Shown: piece by piece, positions 41,301-48,202 of the stretch
Numbering within the stretch: position 1 is the stretch's first letter
How the letters are laid out: the number at the start of each line of letters is the position of its first letter
The notes under the pieces: generated by a model
Told to the model about the DNA's origin: nothing
The model's database searches: none
The model's input: only the letters and a program-made list of their open reading frames with translations
Position numbers and translations under genes: made by a program
From: Enterobacter cloacae subsp. cloacae ATCC 13047
GTDB lineage: Bacteria > Pseudomonadota > Gammaproteobacteria > Enterobacterales > Enterobacteriaceae
Reading direction: 5' to 3'
Length of the DNA stretch: 64,000 bases
NCBI RefSeq assembly: GCF_000025565.1
Contig: NC_014121.1
Coordinates: 3,162,001-3,226,000, forward strand

Positions 41301-42599
41301 CCGGCCGGTCACACAGACCAGCTGGCGCTGTTCATCATAAGCGTAACTGACCAGGCAAATCTCGTCATCCAGCCAGGCGCTGGCGAGCCTGTCACGGTCG
41401 TAGCGGCAGACCACGCGCTGGCCCGCGCTGTCGGTCAGGGCATGCAGGGTATTATCCGCATTCCACTCGAAGAGGATATCGTTGCCGCAGGGTTCTGAGA
41501 TGCGCTGAAGCAGTGACGGTGCGTCATCTTTCAGCGCTGCGTAGTGCCAGCGCTCGCCACTGACGTCATACACCGACCAGCTGTCGTCATGGTGATGTTC
41601 AAGCCAGTTTTTTTCGCTCTCGCAGTAGGTGCGCATCCCTTTCGGCACGTTCGGGAAGGCAACGTAATCGCCGGACGGCGCACGCCACACCAGCCCGTCC
41701 TGATAGGGCTCCAGGCGGCTTTCCCAGAACAGGCTCCAGCCGCGGCCCAGCACGCTGTCACCGGGGTTGCCGCTGCGCCAGTAGCGCTGCCAGCGCACCG
41801 GCAGGCGTGACGGCAGAACGAAATCGAGTTCATCATCCCCGCTGAGAAACTTCTGTCCGCTGACGATATCCACCGGACGGGCGATGATCCCCGCGGCCGC
41901 TACGCCGGTCATCAGCGTGCCGGCGCGGCAGGCGATACGGGCCAGCTTATTGATCCCAGGGATTTTGCCCAGCAGCTTAGAGAGCGCCCCGACTTTGCCG
42001 GCCGCACCGCCCCAGCCACCGAGAAGCCCGGCGAACAGCAGGGTAAGATCGGAGACTTTATAGAGCCACTCGGGCACTTCAGACTGAATGGGCAGGGTTT
42101 GCTGCGGATCGCCGCCGATGAAGACGTTGTCCGAGCCGGTCATCACCTTCGCGTCGCAGGTGGTGCGATCCCCGATGCGGGACGCAGGCTGGCTGTTAAT
42201 CGAGACGCGCTTAGAGCCTTCGGCCATCTGCTGCGAGCCATCGTCCGAGCACTTCACCGCGCTGTCCGTCGCGATGGCGGCGGGTTTGCTGTTGATAAAC
42301 ACATTGGGCGAGCCGGAGGTGATGACGCCTTTCTTCGTCATACTGGATGCCCCGGCATCGGCGATACTGTCCCGGGCGGCGGTCGCCAGCTCCCCGGTGT
42401 AATACCCCACGGCCAGGCTTGCGCCGACGAGCAGCACACCCACGCCAAGGCAGGATGCGCCGAGACCGGCAATAAACATCGCCCCCGCCAGAATGCCCCC
42501 GGCGGCGGCAATCAGGCCACCGACAATCGTTCCGGCAATCATCCCGGCCAGCGCACCGGAGTGGCCGATATCATCACCAACGCGTGCAGCTTCAAACAT
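38343..42599 (-). CDS. rhs: PAAR-Rhs polymorphic toxin with GHH/HNH nuclease tip
   Basis: A 1418-residue Rhs effector. In order: a hydrophobic N-terminus (about 15-68, Gly/Ala-rich, needs the Eag chaperone), a PAAR domain (about 75-170, GSPNVFINSKPAA and GSDNVFIGG), a second hydrophobic block (about 180-245), the Rhs N-terminal block (PVDIVSGQKF), many YD repeats (about 300-1190), the core end with DPIGLNGGWNLYQYAPNPLG and IDPWGL, then a 144-residue variable tip. The tip contains GYTGHHINSVK at about 1344-1354, then GDPRNIVFLQN and GHRGSY, an HNH/endonuclease VII-type arrangement, so DNA cleavage in the target cell is predicted. Such proteins are loaded on the VgrG spike of type VI secretion systems; none is in the window. 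Confidence 0.93.
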   Translation of the reverse strand: MFEAARVGDDIGHSGALAGMIAGTIVGGLIAAAGGILAGAMFIAGLGASCLGVGVLLVGASLAVGYYTGELATAARDSIADAGASSMTKKGVITSGSPNVFINSKPAAIATDSAVKCSDDGSQQMAEGSKRVSINSQPASRIGDRTTCDAKVMTGSDNVFIGGDPQQTLPIQSEVPEWLYKVSDLTLLFAGLLGGWGGAAGKVGALSKLLGKIPGINKLARIACRAGTLMTGVAAAGIIARPVDIVSGQKFLSGDDELDFVLPSRLPVRWQRYWRSGNPGDSVLGRGWSLFWESRLEPYQDGLVWRAPSGDYVAFPNVPKGMRTYCESEKNWLEHHHDDSWSVYDVSGERWHYAALKDDAPSLLQRISEPCGNDILFEWNADNTLHALTDSAGQRVVCRYDRDRLASAWLDDEICLVSYAYDEQRQLVCVTGRGGSVRRRFRWQDGLMSAHEDANGLLSEYRWREIDGLPRVVGFRHSGGEQLTFEYDFENGIRRANRDDGAQANWLIDDDDNVARFTDYDGRQTTFVYRDGELSDVILPGGAMRCSTWDKYGRMTSETDPAGRCTEYYWYRLTDRITRTVYPDGTSSQAMYDLRGRLLSETDPAGNATAYHYPDEEENLPESITDALGGVVRLVWNIQGLLTQRTDCSGSVTRFSYDRFGQLIASEDAEGNITRREWNNAGLLSAVIHPDGSRESLVWNERGQLTGWRDPLESEVSWAYNALGLPVSLTDRIGRVRQWRYDPRGNLLRLDNGNGAEYRFTYDAVGRPLSETRPDETVRHMEWDARGFLCALEENGRPAADGGIARRVQQFSYDDSGLLIGRTQRHAEYRYVRDLSGQITRIRRTPTAEGVALGIESDEIAYRHDAAGRVLSESGINGAVGYEWDALSNLTGLTLPGEQKLAWLHYGSGHVSAIRFGQQLVTEFTRDRLHREIRRTQGAREQLRQYDSLGRRTLQRSELSTEVTLPEQAILERLYRYTARGELSGVSDTLRGEVDYGYDAEGRLLKHYEARQGHSRAQFSYDAADNLAANDDAVPVTDNRLQHWQALFMKYDHWGNLVSRRNGLYEQHYAYDAENRLVSARGTGPEGRFEARYHYDALGRRTRKIVTTAHGTTETRFLWQGYRLLQEQQQTGLCSTYIYDPNEAWSPLARVDHLRDQSSGEIYWFNTDLNGAPLEVTDERGAVRWSGQYGSFGEVRHQSEGFSRVVNRTAMAHQPLRYAGQYADGETGLHYNLFRYYDPQVGRFIVQDPIGLNGGWNLYQYAPNPLGWIDPWGLSAQGLVRYKPDPSLSAQPGARATAISRAWGEERELVAAGGGSRDWTAAEREIILSTKNNRQLSSVMSEMGYTGHHINSVKGNGVLGGKWQGDPRNIVFLQNANHPSGYDEHLHGLQGHRGSYDTPGKGRLIDRNLTRKNLKSCQ

Positions 42600-42616
42600 A
42601 ACGACTATCCCTGGTG

Positions 42617-43054
42617 TTAATGGTGGAAGCGAAAGCTCCTGAGAAGATCGCCGAACAGCGCGCAGTCCGTATCGCCCAGCGTACGGGTGCAGGTCATGGT
42701 GAACACCAGAATGTTATCGCCCTCGGCATTAAACACGGCCTGCTGCTGCCAGATGCGTTTCCCGTCGCGCAGATAGCTGGCGTGGACAATTTCACCCTGC
42801 AAAAGGCCGTCGCCGAGCGTTGCGGCACTGCGTTCACCCTGCTTCCAGCCCTTGAGATGTTTTTCCATCAGGGCGAGCTGGCGATCGATATACGCGGCAA
42901 GCGCTTCGCCGGGGTTGAGGGTATCGCGGGAGATGTTGAATGCTGGCGCATCCGCTGCAGGCGGCGCGAAGACATTGACGGTACGATCCTGATAGCCCTC
43001 AGGAAAAGCGATCATTCCTTCATTAAACAGGCACTGCGAAGATGGTTCTGACAT
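42617..43054 (-). CDS. Eag-type chaperone (DUF1795/DcrB fold) for the Rhs effector
   Basis: A 145-residue protein of the DUF1795/DcrB-like family, with the conserved FNEGMIAFPEGYQDRTVNVF start and AYIDRQLALMEKHL helix. These Eag chaperones bind the N-terminal membrane segments of PAAR-Rhs effectors and hold them for loading on VgrG. The ATG at 43052-43054 is used; 15 further codons upstream are not conserved. It is 17 bases before rhs on the same strand. Confidence 0.88.
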   Translation of the reverse strand: MSEPSSQCLFNEGMIAFPEGYQDRTVNVFAPPAADAPAFNISRDTLNPGEALAAYIDRQLALMEKHLKGWKQGERSAATLGDGLLQGEIVHASYLRDGKRIWQQQAVFNAEGDNILVFTMTCTRTLGDTDCALFGDLLRSFRFHH

Positions 43055-43126
43055 TGAGCGGGTCCCACCACATTTTTTCAGAAGCGGTAAGTTTCGCATA
43101 TGTGTTTAAGGCTGACTATCCCCAGA

Positions 43127-43436
43127 TTATTGTCCCACCGCCACGCTCGCCGACAGGCCCGCCACCAGCTCAACCCCCTTCGGTAAGGTGTCGATATGAA
43201 TGCGCACCGGCACGCGCTGCGCCAGCCGCACCCAGCTGAAGGTGGGCTCCACGTCGGGCAGACCCAGCCCGCCGGTCTCGTCATTGTTATCGCCAATCCC
43301 ATGACCGATGCTCTCCACGTGCCCCGTGAGGACAGGGTCATAACCCATCAGCGGCAAGTGCGCCATGATAATTGGCCGCCGCGACGACGCTTAACGTCAG
43401 CGTATAGCGAGCCAGTAAAGAGAGCAGTGATTTCAT
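43127..43436 (-). pseudogene. HlyD/AaeA-type membrane-fusion protein, internally deleted
   Basis: The remains of a periplasmic adaptor gene. The start (ATG at 43434-43436) encodes an N-terminal anchor of about 20 residues (MKSLLSLLARYTLTLSVVAA), then the frame breaks at a stop. From about 43366 to the stop at 43127 the C-terminal end of the family is readable (HVESIGHGIGDNND, then PDVEPTFSWVRLAQRVPVRI). About 200 central residues are missing and the two parts are out of frame. It marks the chromosomal scar next to the effector cassettes. Confidence 0.8.
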
Positions 43437-43496
43437 GACTATAACCTTCTCTTACGAAACGTAGTTTCACTTAGATTTAATACTTGTTGTGCATGT

Positions 43497-43518
43497 GGTC
43501 ATTGTTTGTAAAATGACC
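43497..43518. promoter_or_regulatory. Inverted repeat upstream of the PAAR gene
   Basis: GGTCATT (43497-43503) and AATGACC (43512-43518), a perfect seven-base inverted repeat with an eight-base centre, 35 bases before the PAAR start. Could be an operator or a terminator-like hairpin; no factor is known. Confidence 0.4.
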
Positions 43519-43552
43519 GCAGGGATTATTTCCATATAAAGTAGAGGGATTT

Positions 43553-44023
43553 ATGCAGCAATACACCAACGAGATCACGCCTGAAATCCGAGAATCCTCC
43601 TCACAGGAACACTACGACGAAGATTTTTTAGCAAGCTGTGACAGCAAGACACGTGAAGAGCTTGAGGATTTTAATAAACAAGTTAGTCGCCCATTAGCCT
43701 CCATTTTCCGATTCGCTGTAGTGGGAAGCATCACCCGCAACGGGGGAGTGATCCGCAATGCTTCGGCAGGCAGTCCAACTGGTGGGTATAAGATGGCGCG
43801 GGTTGGAGATAGAGTTGTTTACGCTGACGGCAGTGAAGCCACTATTATTTCCGGTGCAGGTGTAGCGCGTTTAATGCAAGGCGCATCTGCGGCACTGGTT
43901 GGCAGTATGCTCGATAACGGAGAAGAAATAATCTCAACACCACAGTCCAGCGGCAGACTGGTATTTCGTGAAGGTGACACATTCCCGAAAGGATTCTTAA
44001 CCATGCCAGGGAGTAAGCACTGA
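43553..44023 (+). CDS. PAAR-domain protein
   Basis: A 156-residue protein: an acidic N-terminal part (about 1-50), then a PAAR domain (about 60-156) with GSITRNGGVI, MARVGDRVVYADGS, TIISGAG and the AALVGSMLDNGEEIISTPQ block. PAAR proteins sharpen the VgrG tip of type VI secretion systems and carry effectors. It shares its TGA/ATG with the next gene, so the two are coupled. Confidence 0.85.
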   Translation: MQQYTNEITPEIRESSSQEHYDEDFLASCDSKTREELEDFNKQVSRPLASIFRFAVVGSITRNGGVIRNASAGSPTGGYKMARVGDRVVYADGSEATIISGAGVARLMQGASAALVGSMLDNGEEIISTPQSSGRLVFREGDTFPKGFLTMPGSKH

Positions 44024-45414
44024 TGGGCGTTAAGGGGTACTTTTTATTCAGGGGCGATAAGACAGTATGCGGCGGTAGGATTATTGAAGGATGGAGTGAT
44101 CATCAGTTTTTCGGTAGAGACATGTCCTGTGAAGGTCATCAAGTGACCTGTGGTAAATATCCAGGTCGTTACCGTATCTGTGGCGGGCTTGATACCGACT
44201 ATATACATGGTAAAAGGATCGCCGGAACGCTGCACAGCTATAGCTCCTGTCCCTGCAAATCGAAATTCGTTCCTTCAAACTTTGACGATGGTTACGAACT
44301 TGGTGGAGAAGAAACAGTAACACACACTGATCTGTCTCACCCCTTAGGGATTCCTGTACTCCCAGAACCGATTGAATCAGAACCGGAACAACACGCCCAG
44401 ACAGCGAAGAAGAAAACAGGCATAGACGCTGGTTTTGCCGTTCTCCCCTATGGCGGCACTACAGAAGCCTGGCAACGTCTGCTATTCACCGAAAACCCGC
44501 CAGCGGGAGCAAAGGAACTATTCGCTACGCTGAACGGCCCCGATGAAAAATACAAAGCTGGTTCGATTATGCTTCTGGTTGATCCTGAAAAGCAGGACGA
44601 GGAACAGATTGCCCACATGAAAGCCGCGAAAGCGAGGGTTGATGCAGCGTTAGAACCACTGACTATCCAGGAAGCTAACTTTCTTCATAAGAACAAAGAC
44701 ACCATTGATCTGTTTACTTCACGTGCCAGTACGACAGCCGGGGTTGCTTCAGATGCTGCTGGTAAATACTTTGAGAAGATCGAAAATGTTTTGACCAGGA
44801 TTCAGCAAGCGTACAAAAATCAGTACATTACCAGTGGATCACTGATCAGCGAACAGTTCTATGTGCAGAGGCGGCAGCTATTCGGTGAACTTGATAGCAT
44901 TCTCACTGATTTCACCCGTCACAAACTCGCCTTGCAAGACTACCCGGACATCAAGCGAGCATTAGGACTATCGACCAGTTCTATCACTCACCGCTGGAAT
45001 CAAACGGGGGTTGCTGACATTGAAGGCTACGCCACCTTCATGGAGAACGCAGCAAAATACGTGAAGATGATGAAAGCAGTTGGCTATGTCGGTATTGCTC
45101 TCGATGGCGCTAACAGGCTGGACAAAGTTTATGAAGCCTGCACCGTTGGGAGCGATTGTGAAAAAGCGGCATTTACTCAGGTCGGCGGATTCAGTGTTGG
45201 TACTGCTGCGGGTATTTACACATCCTCAGCAGTGTATAGTGGAGCCACTGCGGCATGTGCGGTAGTGCTCGGCGCGTTAACTGTAGAAGTCGGAGCCGTT
45301 GGCGCGTTAGCATGTGGCGTAATAGTTTCTGGAGCCGTTGGGTATGGTGTCGGTGAAGTTGGCAGCAACGTTGGGGAGTTTGCAGGAGAGAAAATTTATG
45401 AGGTTGTTAAATAA
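44023..45414 (+). CDS. PAAR-like effector with hydrophobic C-terminus (putative pore-former)
   Basis: A 463-residue protein. Residues 1-85 are a PAAR-like domain rich in Cys, Gly and His (GYFLFRGDKTVCGGRIIEG, then CEGHQVTCG, HGKRIAGTLHSYSSCPCKSKF). A polar, helical middle (about 100-370) follows. The last 80 residues are a Gly/Ala/Val-rich hydrophobic region with two or three candidate membrane hairpins (VGTAAGIYTSSAVYSGATAA, then VVLGALTVEVGAVGALACGV). The layout suggests a type VI effector that inserts into the target membrane. The ATG overlaps the PAAR gene stop by one base, and a membrane protein gene follows immediately. Confidence 0.75.
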   Translation: MGVKGYFLFRGDKTVCGGRIIEGWSDHQFFGRDMSCEGHQVTCGKYPGRYRICGGLDTDYIHGKRIAGTLHSYSSCPCKSKFVPSNFDDGYELGGEETVTHTDLSHPLGIPVLPEPIESEPEQHAQTAKKKTGIDAGFAVLPYGGTTEAWQRLLFTENPPAGAKELFATLNGPDEKYKAGSIMLLVDPEKQDEEQIAHMKAAKARVDAALEPLTIQEANFLHKNKDTIDLFTSRASTTAGVASDAAGKYFEKIENVLTRIQQAYKNQYITSGSLISEQFYVQRRQLFGELDSILTDFTRHKLALQDYPDIKRALGLSTSSITHRWNQTGVADIEGYATFMENAAKYVKMMKAVGYVGIALDGANRLDKVYEACTVGSDCEKAAFTQVGGFSVGTAAGIYTSSAVYSGATAACAVVLGALTVEVGAVGALACGVIVSGAVGYGVGEVGSNVGEFAGEKIYEVVK

Positions 45415-45807
45415 ATGTTCACTCTATCTGATCTGATTATCTGCGGATTCGCGGGGTTAAGCCTCTGCTGTGGTATCGCGGTCGCGTTCCTCTCATTTCT
45501 CAACAAAAAGCGCTTCTCCGCGATCTGCACGCTGTATAAAGAAAAGTTTGGTTCTCTCCCTGCCGGATCGATTATCTTCGATAATGCCGATTCTATAGGG
45601 TTTAGCTCAGGTTACGCAGCGAAGATCAACTTTATCGTGAACCCTTTGATCTTTGGTAAAAGCTCAGTTGACAGTACAAATGATGATGTTGCATTCATCA
45701 AAGACTTGCCACCTCACCTCAAAAACTGGTTTATCGTCGAGTATGCTTTCTCCGCTTTAGGATTGGTATCAATCGTTATCGCCGGAGCAGTGTTGTATTT
45801 TCGATAG
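45415..45807 (+). CDS. Small two-span membrane protein, candidate immunity
   Basis: A 130-residue protein with a membrane segment at each end (about 5-29 and 105-127) and a soluble middle. It starts on the base after the stop of the putative pore-forming effector, with no gap. Immunity proteins to pore-formers are usually inner-membrane proteins encoded directly downstream, which is the basis of the call. No family recognised. Confidence 0.6.
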   Translation: MFTLSDLIICGFAGLSLCCGIAVAFLSFLNKKRFSAICTLYKEKFGSLPAGSIIFDNADSIGFSSGYAAKINFIVNPLIFGKSSVDSTNDDVAFIKDLPPHLKNWFIVEYAFSALGLVSIVIAGAVLYFR

Positions 45808-45863
45808 CATCCCTTTAAGCAAAAATACAGGAAAAAATTGATTTTAAATATATTTTTATTTTA

Positions 45864-46088
45864 TTTGCGCGCCTGATGCAGCGCGAGACCGGGCTGAGCT
45901 TTGGGCGATGGCGGCAGCAGCTGCACCTGATTATCGCCCTGCAGGAGCTGGCGAGCGGTGCCCCGGTGCAGAATGTGGCGACAAAACTCGGGTATGAATC
46001 CGTGAATGCGTTTATCACCATGTTTCGCAAAGCGATGGGCACCACGCCCGCGCACTACTTTGCCGAACGGAAAAACAGCGGCCGTTAG
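45864..46088 (+). pseudogene. AraC-family regulator, C-terminal fragment
   Basis: The last 70 or so codons of an AraC-type regulator: RLMQRETGLSFGRWRQQ and the second helix-turn-helix PVQNVATKLGYESVNAFITMFRKAMGTTPAHYF. Everything upstream is missing; the frame starts abruptly after AT-rich sequence of the effector cassette, so the junction is at about 45860. The first DNA-binding helix is absent, so it is not expected to work. It overlaps the convergent reductase gene by four bases. Confidence 0.85.
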
Positions 46089-46975
46089 CCCGGCCCCTCG
46101 CTCCCCGCCGCCAGCAGCGGCACTATCACATCGCTGATGGGCACCGGAATACCGTGCGCGCGGCCATAGCGCTGGATCACGCCGTTGCGGATATCCCACT
46201 CCAGTGGGCGGTTGGCCTGACGGTCGGCAAGGATCGAGGTGCCTAAATCGGCCGGGGCGCGCTGGAAATTCGCCAGGATCTCCTGCGCAACGTCATCATT
46301 GAGCGCTGCCCCCTCGGCACGGGCGACAGCAAGGCCTTCGCGCAGATACGCCAGCCCCAGCGCGCTGATATCCTCGCGCGAAAACATCCCGGCACGACGG
46401 TTGGCCAGCACCATCAGCCCGGCCACCGCGTTTTGCAGCAGCTTGCGCCAGGCGACAGTGGCGAAATCAGCCGACAGCTCAACCGCACAGCGTGTGCCCT
46501 GCAACGCGTCTACCACCCGTTTTGCCTGCGGAACGTCCGGCAGCGTCAGGCGCGGTTTGGCGCGCAGCCAGACGGAGGCATCCGGCTCACGCTGCGCCGG
46601 GAACCAGACCACCGACGGCAGCACCGTTGCGCCATTAACCCACGGCTCCAACTGAGCTTTCTGCTCCACGCCGTTTTGCAGGGCGCAGACCACTGTGTTT
46701 TCATCGCACAGGGTGCGCAGCCACCCGGCGCTGTCGGCGTTCTGCGTCGTTTTTACCGCCACAAAAACCAGATCGGCGGGACGCGTGACGACGGACGGGT
46801 CGGTTAATACCGGACCCGGCACGACCGTTTCACCTTCGTCGTCGCGCAGACGCAGTTCAGGATGTGCGGTGCGTCCGCACAACTGCGGCGTGCGGCCAGC
46901 GTCATGTAGCACCGCGGCGATAGTGGTACCAATTGCACCAGGACCAATCAGCGCAATCACTGGATTGTCAGACAT
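46085..46975 (-). CDS. PanE/ApbA-type ketopantoate reductase-like oxidoreductase
   Basis: A 296-residue NADPH-dependent reductase of the 2-dehydropantoate reductase family. The nucleotide-binding GPGAIGTTIA is at residues 12-21, the NGVE segment of the active site near 100 and the C-terminal helical domain with the conserved WRKLLQNAV follows. Probably a paralogue of the core PanE, acting on a 2-keto acid; substrate not predictable. Divergent from ybdK with 105 bases between the starts. Confidence 0.85.
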   Translation of the reverse strand: MSDNPVIALIGPGAIGTTIAAVLHDAGRTPQLCGRTAHPELRLRDDEGETVVPGPVLTDPSVVTRPADLVFVAVKTTQNADSAGWLRTLCDENTVVCALQNGVEQKAQLEPWVNGATVLPSVVWFPAQREPDASVWLRAKPRLTLPDVPQAKRVVDALQGTRCAVELSADFATVAWRKLLQNAVAGLMVLANRRAGMFSREDISALGLAYLREGLAVARAEGAALNDDVAQEILANFQRAPADLGTSILADRQANRPLEWDIRNGVIQRYGRAHGIPVPISDVIVPLLAAGSEGPG

Positions 46976-47080
46976 GGTTAACTCCCCTTTTCGCTAAGCC
47001 TGCTAACAGTTATACCACTGTAAAAAGTGAGCGCCACGTCGTTGTCTATACTCAACACACGACAGACAACGGAGTGCGCC

Positions 47081-48202
47081 ATGCCTTTACCCGATTTCAA
47101 ATCCTCTGAACCCTATACCCTTGGCATCGAACTCGAGCTGCAGGTGGTTAACCCACCGGGATACGATCTGAGCCAGGACTCTTCCGCGCTTATCGCCGCC
47201 GTTAAAGACGACATCAAAGGCGGTGAAGTTAAACACGATATCACCGAAAGCATGCTTGAGATTGCCACCGGCGTGTGCCAGAACATCGATCAGGCGGCGG
47301 CACAGTTCTCCATGATGCAGCAGAGCATTTTGCGGGCGGCGGCGGAGCAGCATATTCAGATCTGCGGCGGCGGGACGCATCCGTTCCAGAAGTGGCAGCG
47401 GCAGGAGGTGTGCGATGACGAGCGCTACAACATCACGCTGGAGCGCTTTGGCTATCTGATTTTACAGGCGACGGTGTTTGGCCAGCACGTGCATGTCGGG
47501 TGCCGGACCGGCGATGACGCAATTTATCTGCTGCATGGCCTGTCACGCTTTGTCCCGCACTTTATCGCCCTGGCCGCCGCATCACCCTACATGCAGGGCA
47601 CGGACACAAAGTTTGCCTCCTCACGACTCAATATCTTTTCCGGGTTCCCAGATAACGGGCAGATGCCGTGGGTCAACAACTGGCAGGAGTTCGAGGGGCT
47701 GTTTCGCCGCCTGAGCTCAACCAGCATGATCGACAGCATTAAAGATCTGCACTGGGACATCCGCCCCAGCCCACATTTTGGCACCGTTGAGGTGCGGGTG
47801 ATGGATACGCCGCTGACGCTCGGCCATGCGATCAATATCGCCGGGCTGATCCAGGCGACATCCCACTGGCTGCTGACCACCCGGCCGTATAAGCATCAGG
47901 AGAGAGATTTTCTGCTGTATCGCTTTAACCGTTTTCAGGCGTGTCGCTACGGGCTTGAGGGCATACTGACGGACGTGCATACCGGCGAGCATAAGACGGT
48001 GGCGGAAGATCTTGCCTGGCTGCTGGAGCAGGTTGCGCCATCGGCCGAGAAACTCGGCGCGACGAGCGCGATTAAGGAACTTGCCCTGCTGTTAAAGCAG
48101 GGCAAGAGCGAGGCGCAGCGCATGCGGGACTTTATCGCCGACGGCGGCTCGCTTATTTCTCTGGTTCAGAAGCACTGCGAGCTGTGGGCGACGAGTCCGT
48201 AA
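47081..48202 (+). CDS. ybdK: Carboxylate-amine ligase YbdK (GCS2 family)
   Basis: A 373-residue member of the glutamate-cysteine ligase 2 family (E. coli YbdK 372), with weak gamma-glutamylcysteine synthetase activity in E. coli. Family blocks [21 protein letters not shown], the [14 protein letters not shown] metal region and [15 protein letters not shown] are intact. The ATG at 47081 is the E. coli-like start; earlier in-frame codons are not conserved. The last 50 bases overlap the 3' end of the convergent RND pump gene. Confidence 0.95.
   Translation: MPLPDFKSSEPYTLGIELELQVVNPPGYDLSQDSSALIAAVKDDIKGGEVKHDITESMLEIATGVCQNIDQAAAQFSMMQQSILRAAAEQHIQICGGGTHPFQKWQRQEVCDDERYNITLERFGYLILQATVFGQHVHVGCRTGDDAIYLLHGLSRFVPHFIALAAASPYMQGTDTKFASSRLNIFSGFPDNGQMPWVNNWQEFEGLFRRLSSTSMIDSIKDLHWDIRPSPHFGTVEVRVMDTPLTLGHAINIAGLIQATSHWLLTTRPYKHQERDFLLYRFNRFQACRYGLEGILTDVHTGEHKTVAEDLAWLLEQVAPSAEKLGATSAIKELALLLKQGKSEAQRMRDFIADGGSLISLVQKHCELWATSP

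Noticed and set aside
38800..41800. Repetitive sequence as a possible CRISPR array
   Set aside because: The repetition is the degenerate YD-repeat coding pattern of Rhs, without identical direct repeats or spacers.
46085..46088. AraC fragment as a functional small regulator
   Set aside because: It lacks the first helix-turn-helix and any effector domain and begins at a recombination junction.
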